Shown: positions 14,302 through 19,868 of the stretch, piece after piece
Numbering within the stretch: position 1 is the stretch's first letter
Layout of the letters: every line of letters begins with the position of its first letter
Source: Patescibacteria group bacterium
GTDB lineage: Bacteria > Patescibacteriota > Patescibacteriia > 2-12-FULL-60-25
Assembly (NCBI GenBank): GCA_018824765.1
Contig: JAHJFW010000042.1
Span: 1 to 19,868, forward strand
Reading direction: 5' to 3'
Length of the DNA stretch: 19,868 nucleotides
Notes under the pieces: generated by a model
The model's database searches: none
Seen by the model: the letters and a program-made list of their open reading frames with translations, nothing else
Told to the model about the DNA's origin: nothing
Translations under genes and position numbers: made by a program

Positions 14302-15780
14302 TTAAAAGATTTCCACATGCGTTCCGATTTCTGCCCAGTTATAAATCCACGCTGAATCATCCAAGCCGACATTGATACAGCCGTGGCTCATTTTATTTCC
14401 GAAATTATTATGCCAATACGCGTAGTGGATGTAAATGTGCGGCAGGATGTTGAGGTTATATTTCACGTTCGGCAAGTTGTAATTGCTGGGATTGTTGGGG
14501 CCGTAGTACCAGCGGTAATCCATGATCGGGGCTTTTTTTAGTACGGTAGTTTGAGCGGTCGGTGTCGGATGACTGCGGACGCCGCTTGAAATGAGGAATG
14601 TTTTGGCGATGCGGCCGTGCTCATAGGCATAGAGGCGCTGTTCATCAAGGCTGACAGCTATCTTTTTTTCGGCATCTGTAGGCCCTGTAACGACCGGAGA
14701 GGTTGGCACGGTAAGTAATAAAGTCCGGCCGTTTAAATGCTGCTCTGCCAATGATATGCTACCGCTGTAATCCTTATCGGTCGGCGCGAACTCGGCCATG
14801 AAAGTGCCATAGCGGTCAAAGATCTTTATCTGCGGTTCGACTCCGCCGTTTTGAACGGCCGCGATTTCATCAAAGCCGTCGTTGTCAAAATCCCAAGCCG
14901 CTGTTGTTACTCCGTTGCGGGATGATTCATCAAACGCTAGAAATTCCGAGGCTTGGACGATTCGACTGGCGTTTCTATCGTAGATATAAGTTTTTACCAA
15001 AGGCATTTCCCAACTCTCGATCGCCGTTACCACACTTGGGCCATCCGGCGTTTTTATGACTGACACAGTAACGCCTTCGCGCATAAGAGCATCAAAAGGA
15101 AAAAAATCCAATCCGAGATTTTCCATTTTTCCATTCCAAATGCTCACATGCGGACCCCCGCCAGAATCCGGCGATGTGATGATTTCACTTATTCCGTCGC
15201 TATTCAGATCGCCGGCGGCAATTCTTACTCCGCCTACAAAGCCGCGGTTGTAAGCCAAGATGCCATTGCCGTTTTTCAATCTGCCGAGCGCGTCAAAAAT
15301 ACGGATTGCACTCTGCATGCCCGGACCCGGGGCCGCGATTATTTCATCAACCCCGTCACCGTCAATATCCCCCGCTGCAATACGCACGCCGCCCCTGAAT
15401 CCTTTGGCATAAGCGTAAAAACTGTTTTGCAGCCGGCCGTCCGCGTCAAAGATTTTAATTAAAGGTTCAGCCATTTGTCCTGCTCCGACAGCGATTTGCA
15501 CTTGCTCTCGGTTTGAAAATTTTCCAACAGCCAAAAAGCCGCCGCCTGAATTTGATGCGTCAAATGCGTCGAATCCCGTAGTCGTTGCAAAATCCGAATT
15601 CCAAGTTTTTACTTTTGCCGGACGCGTATGTTCTGGCTTGATCGGAATCGGCCGCCAGTTGGTCGCGGCATTGGCTACTGGCAGAAAAGAAAAAAACATG
15701 GCTGACATTACGAAATAAATCAGCGCGCGGTGTAATTTTTTGCCGGCATGCATATCTGCGGCAATGCATTGAGTCAGCAT
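14302..15780 (-). CDS. Secreted L,D-transpeptidase (YkuD) with FG-GAP/VCBS-type repeats, about 492 aa
   Basis: Predicted to cross-link peptidoglycan stem peptides by L,D bonds or attach proteins to the wall, outside the membrane. Positions below count from a GTG at 15786. A basic n-region (HAGKKLHR) and hydrophobic core lead to a signal cleavage site after ANA (residue 40). The middle part has FG-GAP-like beta-propeller repeats with Ca-binding loops: DIDGDGVDEI (140-149), DLNSDGISEI (193-202) and DFDNDGFDEI (299-308). The C-terminal YkuD domain (about 365-494) has the catalytic SHGCINV (Cys470, His468). Possible starts are GTG 15786, ATG 15780 and ATG 15753; none has an SD, and the last gives the neatest signal peptide. 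It is the only cell-wall enzyme in the window. Confidence 0.9.
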   Translation of the reverse strand: MLTQCIAADMHAGKKLHRALIYFVMSAMFFSFLPVANAATNWRPIPIKPEHTRPAKVKTWNSDFATTTGFDAFDASNSGGGFLAVGKFSNREQVQIAVGAGQMAEPLIKIFDADGRLQNSFYAYAKGFRGGVRIAAGDIDGDGVDEIIAAPGPGMQSAIRIFDALGRLKNGNGILAYNRGFVGGVRIAAGDLNSDGISEIITSPDSGGGPHVSIWNGKMENLGLDFFPFDALMREGVTVSVIKTPDGPSVVTAIESWEMPLVKTYIYDRNASRIVQASEFLAFDESSRNGVTTAAWDFDNDGFDEIAAVQNGGVEPQIKIFDRYGTFMAEFAPTDKDYSGSISLAEQHLNGRTLLLTVPTSPVVTGPTDAEKKIAVSLDEQRLYAYEHGRIAKTFLISSGVRSHPTPTAQTTVLKKAPIMDYRWYYGPNNPSNYNLPNVKYNLNILPHIYIHYAYWHNNFGNKMSHGCINVGLDDSAWIYNWAEIGTHVEIF

Positions 15781-15887
15781 AAACACAATTTTAACCGCCT
15801 AGCATCTAAACGTCGAATTTTCGAGACAGGCCCCAGCTTTGACTGAATTACAATATGGTGCAAAGCTTGGTTTTAAGGAGGTGCACT

Positions 15888-16595
15888 TTGTCTAGATACG
15901 ACGCATTATTTGAGTTCTTGCGCGATGCGCCACAACGCCTGCGCCGAGTACAGCGCTGGAGGCATTACAGGAATTTGCCTGAAAAGGCATATGAGACCGT
16001 AGAACAGCACAGCCTTGTCAGCGTCTGGCTGATGGGCGCCATGCTCGCCTTGGAAAAAGCCGAAGGCACCCATGCATTGAACGAAGCGAGATTGCTGCTG
16101 GCCGCGTCCTTGCATGACGTGGGTGAAGGCGAGATCGGCATTGATCTGCCTTATGCCATGAAACGGGACAGCCTGCTAAAAGCGCCATTGGCCGAGTATG
16201 AACACCGGCACGTCTTGCAGCTGCTTGATGCGTTTCCGAAAATCGTAGGGGAGGAGTTCAAGCGGGCCTACGCGCTTGAGAGCGAGGCTGGGCAAACGCT
16301 TGACGGGGATTTCTTCAATGCGGTCGAAAGAGTCGGCTACATGCTCTTTGCCGTCGAATATGTCGAGCGGGGCTGCGAAGATCTCATTGTAGTTTTCGAA
16401 CGCCAGCATGCGGCCTTGGTCGCCTACTCTGAAAGGTTTTCCAGCGTGCGGCAGCTCTATGCCCCGTATCGTTCATACGTGGAGCAGAGACTTGCTAAAG
16501 CGGCTGAAAAACAAGCTCCTGCGCCGACAGCCGATGCTAATGCCAAAACCGATACGCCGCCGTCCGATGATGACGGCAAAGCCGGTGCAAGGTGA
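15888..16595 (+). CDS. HD-domain phosphohydrolase (YfbR/HD_3-like), 235 aa; unit F
   Basis: A predicted metal-dependent phosphohydrolase, perhaps acting on nucleotides. The HD signature is present: H41 (VEQHSLVSVW), H76-D77 with E80 (SLHDVGE), then GEIGIDLPYAMK. The helix that usually supplies the last metal ligand reads AVERVGYML, with Glu147 where Asp is usual. The C-terminus is a disordered Ala/Pro/Asp tail (about 208-235). The start is TTG at 15888, set by AAGGAGG six bases before it; an in-frame ATG at 15855 has no SD and would place the SD inside the gene. A TTGACT at 15839 may be part of the promoter, with no good -10. Its terminator overlaps the malic enzyme stop. In signals it resembles orphan units A-E. 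Confidence 0.78.
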   Translation: MSRYDALFEFLRDAPQRLRRVQRWRHYRNLPEKAYETVEQHSLVSVWLMGAMLALEKAEGTHALNEARLLLAASLHDVGEGEIGIDLPYAMKRDSLLKAPLAEYEHRHVLQLLDAFPKIVGEEFKRAYALESEAGQTLDGDFFNAVERVGYMLFAVEYVERGCEDLIVVFERQHAALVAYSERFSSVRQLYAPYRSYVEQRLAKAAEKQAPAPTADANAKTDTPPSDDDGKAGAR

Positions 16596-16611
16596 TTCCT
16601 TTTCCTTCCAT

Positions 16612-16637
16612 AAGCCGCTTCTCGAGCGGTTTTTTTA
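16612..16637 (+). terminator. Intrinsic terminator of the HD-domain gene
   Basis: CCGCT (16615-16619), five-base loop, AGCGG (16625-16629), extended by A-T and G-T pairs, then a T-run to 16636. The T-run and next base form the TAA stop of the convergent malic enzyme gene. Confidence 0.85.
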
Positions 16638-17786
16638 ATTGTTTCCAAAATAAGCAACCACGGTTTTAGCTACCGTATCAGCAACAGTGCGGTCAAGGGC
16701 GGAAGGAAGAAGATGCTCGGTTGATGGTTCCGGAACCATTGCGCTGATTGCATTGGCGATTTTTATATGGAGTTCCGGAGACAGGATTTTTGCACGCGCG
16801 GCGAGCGCGCCTTTAAAAATACCCGGGAACACGAGAACATTGTTGATCTGGTTCGGATCATCCGAACGGCCGCAGGCGTAAACGCTTGCACCCGCTCCAA
16901 TCGCGGCCTCGCGGCTTATTTCCGGAATTGGGTTTGATAGCGCAAAAATAATCGGGTTGTCAGCCATGCCGCTTATCATCTCAGCGTTCACGATATCGGG
17001 TTTGCTTACGCCGATAAATACATCAGCGTCTTTTAACGCATCTGACAAACCGCCTGTGATGCCGCGCGAATTGCTGATTTCAGCCAGCGCTTGTTTTGGC
17101 GGATTCAGATCTGCGCGATTTTTTTCAATAACGCCTTTTGAATCCAGCACGACAAGGTCTTTCACTCCGGCACTTAGCAACAGATGGGATACGGCCGTGC
17201 CTGCCGCGCCTGCGCCGCTGATTACAATACGCCGTTCAGGCAGCGCTTTTCCCGCGACTTTCAGCGCATTGATGAGACCGGCGAGAACAACAATGGCAGT
17301 GCCGTGCTGGTCATCGTGAAAAACCGGAATGGACAGCCGGTCTGCAAGCCGCTTTTCAATCTCAAAACAGCGCGGCGCAGAGATGTCCTCAAGGTTGATA
17401 CCGCCAAAAACCGGTTCGATCCGCACTATAGTTTCCACGATCTCATCCACATCTTGCGTGCGCAGACAGATCGGAAAAGCGTCAACACCGGCCATTTCCT
17501 TAAACAGCACAGCCTTTCCTTCCATGACTGGCAGTGCCGCTTCAGGGCCGATATTCCCAAGACCGAGTACGGCCGACCCGTCAGTCACAACTGCTACGGT
17601 TCCTCCCTTTATAGTCAAATCATAAACCGCTTCTGTATTGGCCGCGATTTGCCTGCAAGGTTCTGCCACGCCCGGCGTATATGCAGTCGATAGATCGTCC
17701 TTGGTTTGGATCGGAACTTTGCTCACGACTGCAAGCTTGCCTCGATATTTTTTATGCAATTCGATTGATTCTTTTGAGTAGTCCAT
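16635..17786 (-). CDS. Malic enzyme (oxaloacetate-decarboxylating malate dehydrogenase), 383 aa
   Basis: Oxidatively decarboxylates malate to pyruvate and CO2 with reduction of NAD(P); cytoplasmic. The catalytic Tyr is in STAYTPGVAEP (Y36) and the Lys in EGKAVLFK (K91). Metal ligands lie in NLEDISAPRCFEIE (E133, D134) and FHDDQHGTA (D158/D159). The Rossmann motif is GAGAAG (191-196), followed by LDSKG (about 214-218), where the acidic residue hints at NAD, though this is not decisive. Length is that of the short bacterial type without the phosphotransacetylase domain. No SD; TATAAT (minus strand, 17811-17816) lies 24 bases upstream. It would link C4 acids to pyruvate in a cell with sparse central metabolism (inference). 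Confidence 0.95.
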   Translation of the reverse strand: MDYSKESIELHKKYRGKLAVVSKVPIQTKDDLSTAYTPGVAEPCRQIAANTEAVYDLTIKGGTVAVVTDGSAVLGLGNIGPEAALPVMEGKAVLFKEMAGVDAFPICLRTQDVDEIVETIVRIEPVFGGINLEDISAPRCFEIEKRLADRLSIPVFHDDQHGTAIVVLAGLINALKVAGKALPERRIVISGAGAAGTAVSHLLLSAGVKDLVVLDSKGVIEKNRADLNPPKQALAEISNSRGITGGLSDALKDADVFIGVSKPDIVNAEMISGMADNPIIFALSNPIPEISREAAIGAGASVYACGRSDDPNQINNVLVFPGIFKGALAARAKILSPELHIKIANAISAMVPEPSTEHLLPSALDRTVADTVAKTVVAYFGNN

Positions 17787-17810
17787 GGAAAATAAAAATT
17801 AATGCGGCTT

Positions 17811-17816
17811 ATTATA
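17811..17816 (-). promoter_or_regulatory. -10 box of the malic enzyme gene
   Basis: Minus strand TATAAT, 24 bases before the ATG; the -35 is not convincing. Confidence 0.5.
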
Positions 17817-17844
17817 AGCGCGGATAAACACTGAAAATTCTCCC

Positions 17845-18054
17845 TTATGCCAGCTTATCTGTTTTATAGTGCGCCGCCAACTCCGCTTTCAGCAGGGTGA
17901 TATTTTTTTTCATATCAGCCCGCATTGCCGCGAGCAGTTTCGTACAGCCGCACTTGGATTTTTTCGCATCTTTCTGATAATGCTTTTCAATCCGCCACAG
18001 ATCGTCAAGCTGGTTATGCAGAAGCTTTATAACATTATAATTGACGTTTTTCAT
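17845..18054 (-). CDS. Small basic helical protein, 69 aa, unknown
   Basis: It begins MKNVNYNVIKLLHNQLDDLW and continues as an amphipathic, Lys-rich, probably two-helix protein with a KCGC pair in the middle (KSKCGCTKLL). No signal peptide or membrane segment. The frame is open to 18249, but the part before 18054 covers the promoter of this gene and that of the divergent hydrolase gene, so the ATG at 18054 is preferred; it has no SD. A TTGATT-17-TATGCT promoter stands about 28 bases upstream. It looks like a small helical-hairpin protein of the kind found across Patescibacteria; function unknown. Confidence 0.6.
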   Translation of the reverse strand: MKNVNYNVIKLLHNQLDDLWRIEKHYQKDAKKSKCGCTKLLAAMRADMKKNITLLKAELAAHYKTDKLA

Positions 18055-18081
18055 AAAAAAATATTGATGGATTATTGATAA

Positions 18082-18110
18082 AGCATACAGGGCTTGGGCA
18101 TGAAAATCAA
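18082..18110 (-). promoter_or_regulatory. Promoter of the 69-aa protein gene
   Basis: On the minus strand TTGATT (18105-18110), 17-base spacer, TATGCT (18082-18087). Confidence 0.55.
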
Positions 18111-18151
18111 CGGCATAAAATCGTCGAATGTCCAACATCCGAAAATGAAAA

Positions 18152-18180
18152 AGTGCCGTTAGAGGACGGCGCTTGTTTTT
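18152..18180. terminator. Terminator-like hairpin between two divergent genes
   Basis: AGTGCCGT (18152-18159), six-base loop, ACGGCGCT (18166-18173), with TGTTTTT after it on plus and a T-run on minus as well. No gene points into it from either side, so it is an orphan. Confidence 0.6.
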
Positions 18181-18207
18181 GCTGAAGCCGTGTTGATTGG
18201 ATATGAT
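18179..18207 (+). promoter_or_regulatory. Promoter of the PhnP-like hydrolase gene (nearly leaderless)
   Basis: TTGCTG (18179-18184), 17-base spacer, TATGAT (18202-18207); the ATG at 18217 is ten bases beyond the -10. Confidence 0.5.
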
Positions 18208-18216
18208 GCGTCGAGT

Positions 18217-19050
18217 ATGAGTGTTACAAAGATAAAACCGCTGAAACATTTCAGCGTTACGTTTTTAGGAACCGGATCTTCGGTCGGTATACCGCGGGAA
18301 GGTCATACAGATGCTTTGTGCGTTGCCGCGCGCAAGGGCGGAAAAAGTCGGCGTTTGAGGTCAGCGGCTTTGGTGGAATGCGGAAGTACACAGATTTTGA
18401 TTGATGCGGGTCCTGATATTTTGGAACAGTTGCGGAGCGTGCGGCCGGATAAATTGAAAGCGGTTTTATTGACCCATGGGCATAGCGACGCCTTTGGCGG
18501 AATTGCCAAATTGGACAAGTGGTTGCATCACCGTTTGTCTGGGGTGAGATTTCCGGTTTTTACGGACGAGATAACCTCGAAACGACTGTCATTAAAGTTG
18601 AAGAATCCGAAAAGTTTGGATTTCATTCAGGTTAAAACTCTCAGCCGCATTCACATTGGTGATTTTGCAATTGTTCCGTTTCCGGTAGAGCATAGCCGTG
18701 ACGAGCGGTATCCTACGCGTGGATATTTTTTTGGCAAAAGCCTTGCTTATGCCAGCGACGCATGCGAGATTCCGGCGGCATCCAAAGCTTTGTTGGCGGG
18801 AGTGAGCACGTTTGTTTTAGACGGAACGATGTATTTCGGCAGGAGTATGTATTCGCATCTGTCGATCGAACAGGCCATTGAAGCCGCATACGCGCTTAAA
18901 GTTTCGCATTTGGTTTTGACGCAAATCGGACACTCATTCCGTCCTCACGCAGAAGCGCAAAAAACAATCAATGCATATTTAGAAAAACAAAATCTCCGGT
19001 TTCCCAAACGCGTAACGCTCGCTTATGACAGACTTCGACTGTCTTTTTAG
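18217..19050 (+). CDS. Metallo-beta-lactamase-fold hydrolase, PhnP-like, 277 aa
   Basis: A predicted zinc or manganese phosphodiesterase of the PhnP/RNase Z-like branch. The N-terminus has the early strand and loop FLGTGSSVGIPREG (about 16-29). The metal motif is LTHGHSDAFGG (H87, H89, D91), with Ala where the canonical HxHxDH has His. Later come EHSRDE, YASDACEIP and the final HSFRP. Small-molecule cyclic phosphodiester cleavage is likely, but the substrate is unknown. The ATG at 18217 is preferred over the in-frame GTG at 18190, which precedes the -10 box TATGAT (18202-18207); there is no SD. greA follows after 18 bases, but a separate TATAAT stands between them. Confidence 0.85.
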   Translation: MSVTKIKPLKHFSVTFLGTGSSVGIPREGHTDALCVAARKGGKSRRLRSAALVECGSTQILIDAGPDILEQLRSVRPDKLKAVLLTHGHSDAFGGIAKLDKWLHHRLSGVRFPVFTDEITSKRLSLKLKNPKSLDFIQVKTLSRIHIGDFAIVPFPVEHSRDERYPTRGYFFGKSLAYASDACEIPAASKALLAGVSTFVLDGTMYFGRSMYSHLSIEQAIEAAYALKVSHLVLTQIGHSFRPHAEAQKTINAYLEKQNLRFPKRVTLAYDRLRLSF

Positions 19051-19051
19051 C

Positions 19052-19057
19052 TATAAT
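19052..19057 (+). promoter_or_regulatory. -10 box of greA
   Basis: TATAAT directly after the stop codon of the upstream gene and 11 bases before the greA ATG, which implies a leader of a few bases; the -35 is poor. Confidence 0.5.
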
Positions 19058-19068
19058 GAAATGCAAAT

Positions 19069-19572
19069 ATGCAGATTCCAAAACGAAAGTCGCAGATGCT
19101 AAGGGCTGTTGATAATGACGAAGTAATTTTTTTGACGCCCGATGCGATTTTCAGATTGAAACGCGAACGCGAACGTCTTGATAAGGTAGAACGACCGCAG
19201 GCTGTTCGTGATGTTGCCGAAGCGCGGCAAAAAGGCGATCTGTCCGAAAATGCGGAATATCAGGAAGCGCGCGCCAGACTGTCGCGTTTACAAAGTCGGA
19301 TTTTCAATATTGACGAACGATCGAAGCGCGCAAAACCGATTGAAAAACAGACCAGCGGCCGAGTCGGGCTCGGTTCAACCGTTGTTTTAAATCACGGCGG
19401 CAAGAAACAAACTTATTTGCTCGTCGGACCGCATGAGGCAGATATCCTCCGCGGCCGCATTTCGCATCTCTCCCCTCTCGGAGCGGCGTTATTGGATCAC
19501 GTTGTCAATGACGTAGTGAGGATTCAAACTGAACAGGGAGAAAAGGAATACACCATAATAAGCGTAAGTTAG
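19069..19572 (+). CDS. greA: Transcription elongation factor GreA, 167 aa
   Basis: Enters the secondary channel of RNA polymerase and stimulates cleavage of backtracked RNA. The N-terminal coiled coil runs from about residue 24 to 95, with the signature ARQKGDLSENAEYQEAR whose tip (GDLSENAEY, 56-64) holds the acidic residues. The C-terminal FKBP-like domain follows (GSTVVLNHGG... LGAALLDHVVNDVV). About 18 extra N-terminal residues (MQIPKRKSQMLRAVDNDE) precede the usual start at VIFLTP; no internal ATG or SD gives a better start. The gene has no SD and probably a leaderless mRNA. Confidence 0.93.
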   Translation: MQIPKRKSQMLRAVDNDEVIFLTPDAIFRLKRERERLDKVERPQAVRDVAEARQKGDLSENAEYQEARARLSRLQSRIFNIDERSKRAKPIEKQTSGRVGLGSTVVLNHGGKKQTYLLVGPHEADILRGRISHLSPLGAALLDHVVNDVVRIQTEQGEKEYTIISVS

Positions 19573-19633
19573 GATATGTTTTCATGTGGAGTAAAATTTT
19601 AAAAAACGGGAAATGAAATTTCAATCATGCCAC

Positions 19634-19662
19634 TTGACGATTAATTTAATACAGTGTACTAT
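19634..19662 (+). promoter_or_regulatory. Promoter of the small acidic protein gene
   Basis: TTGACG (19634-19639), 17-base spacer, TACTAT (19657-19662). The leader of about 48 nt contains a small hairpin, CCAGG (19672-19676)/CCTGG (19686-19690), followed by ATTTTAATT, and no SD. Confidence 0.7.
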
Positions 19663-19716
19663 TGCATAGTCCCAGGGCTCAAACTCCTGGATTTTAATTC
19701 GTAACCTACCAGCCAT

Positions 19717-19863
19717 ATGAACATGGATGACACGAACCCGCAGGTTCCTGCAACTGAAGGTGCTGAAGAGTCAACAGCGACTCCGGCAACTCCGGTAACC
19801 CCAGCTCCGACTGAGGAAGTAGCGCAGGCACCTGTAGAAGGTGGCGAAAGCGCCGCTGCATAA
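19717..19863 (+). CDS. Tiny acidic Pro/Ala/Thr/Glu-rich protein, 48 aa
   Basis: It begins MNMDDTNPQVPATEGAEEST and continues in the same low-complexity style (repeats such as ATPATPVTPAPTEE) to TAA at 19861-19863. It should be disordered and strongly acidic, with no signal peptide or membrane segment. Two in-frame ATGs (19717, 19723) are possible. A good promoter stands upstream, which argues that it is expressed. It resembles the short disordered acidic proteins frequent in Patescibacteria genomes (from memory, not checked). Function unknown. Confidence 0.6.
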   Translation: MNMDDTNPQVPATEGAEESTATPATPVTPAPTEEVAQAPVEGGESAAA

Positions 19864-19868
19864 ATCAG

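Noticed and set aside
17845..18249. 134-codon version of the 69-residue protein
   Set aside because: The extra N-terminal part crosses the gene's own promoter, an orphan hairpin and the divergent promoter; the ATG at 18054 is more likely.
18217..19050. Inactive metallo-hydrolase because of HSDA instead of HxDH
   Set aside because: The remaining metal-binding residues are present, and related PhnP-like proteins with Ala at this site are known to me, so loss of activity cannot be claimed.
19660..19700. tRNA-like look of the small hairpin before the last gene
   Set aside because: Only one five-pair stem can be drawn; no cloverleaf and no T-loop.

Overview
The window looks like a chromosomal piece of a Patescibacteria (Candidate Phyla Radiation) genome, probably of the Parcubacteria type. 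The reasons are a compact mix of short core genes with many small orphan genes, an adenosylcobalamin-dependent ribonucleotide reductase as the only RNR seen, a secreted FG-GAP/L,D-transpeptidase, standard code (TGA is used as stop) and many genes without a Shine-Dalgarno (SD) site. The phylum call is inference from gene content, not from a marker tree.

Layout. 1-489 (-): 5' part of cob(I)alamin adenosyltransferase (cobO), cut by the window edge. 495-1022 (+): small orphan gene A with its own promoter, SD, 3' stem-loop and terminator. 1039-4236 (-): class II ribonucleotide reductase nrdJ, preceded by a structured leader of about 290 nt and a promoter bracketed by two NrdR-box-like sites 32 bp apart. 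4604-5212 (-): DEDDy-type exonuclease. 5289-5387: tandem 9-bp repeat. 5439-5609 (-): 56-residue membrane peptide (orphan B). 5719-7548 (-): GTPase TypA/BipA. 7643-9561: three further orphan genes C (-), D (+), E (+). 9560-12899 (-): membrane-anchored clan GH-A glycosidase, EamA transporter and beta-CASP metallo-hydrolase, the last two translationally coupled. 12970-13188 (+): small lipoprotein-like protein. 13233-14072 (-): membrane protein with a Cys-bearing exported domain. 14108-14275: patchwork of short tandem repeats. 14302-15780 (-): secreted FG-GAP + YkuD L,D-transpeptidase. 15888-16595 (+): HD-domain protein (orphan-style unit F). 16635-17786 (-): malic enzyme. 17845-18054 (-): short helical protein. 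18217-19050 (+): PhnP-like metallo-hydrolase. 19069-19572 (+): GreA. 19717-19863 (+): tiny acidic Pro/Ala/Thr-rich protein.

How the genes work together. CobO makes the adenosylcobalamin that NrdJ needs, and NrdR sites would tie NrdJ expression to nucleotide pools; no cobalamin synthesis genes are in view, so salvage is likely. The L,D-transpeptidase, glycosidase, lipoprotein and Cys-bearing membrane protein concern the cell envelope.

The most striking pattern is a set of self-contained single-gene units (A-F). Each has a strong SD, a tight intrinsic terminator and no recognisable family (except F, an HD protein); four have a clear sigma70-type promoter. At least A uses markedly different codons from the neighbouring core genes. 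The core genes mostly lack an SD, and several start within about 12 nt of a -10 box, so their mRNAs are probably leaderless or nearly so. D and E, side by side, share an extended promoter motif with identical spacing.
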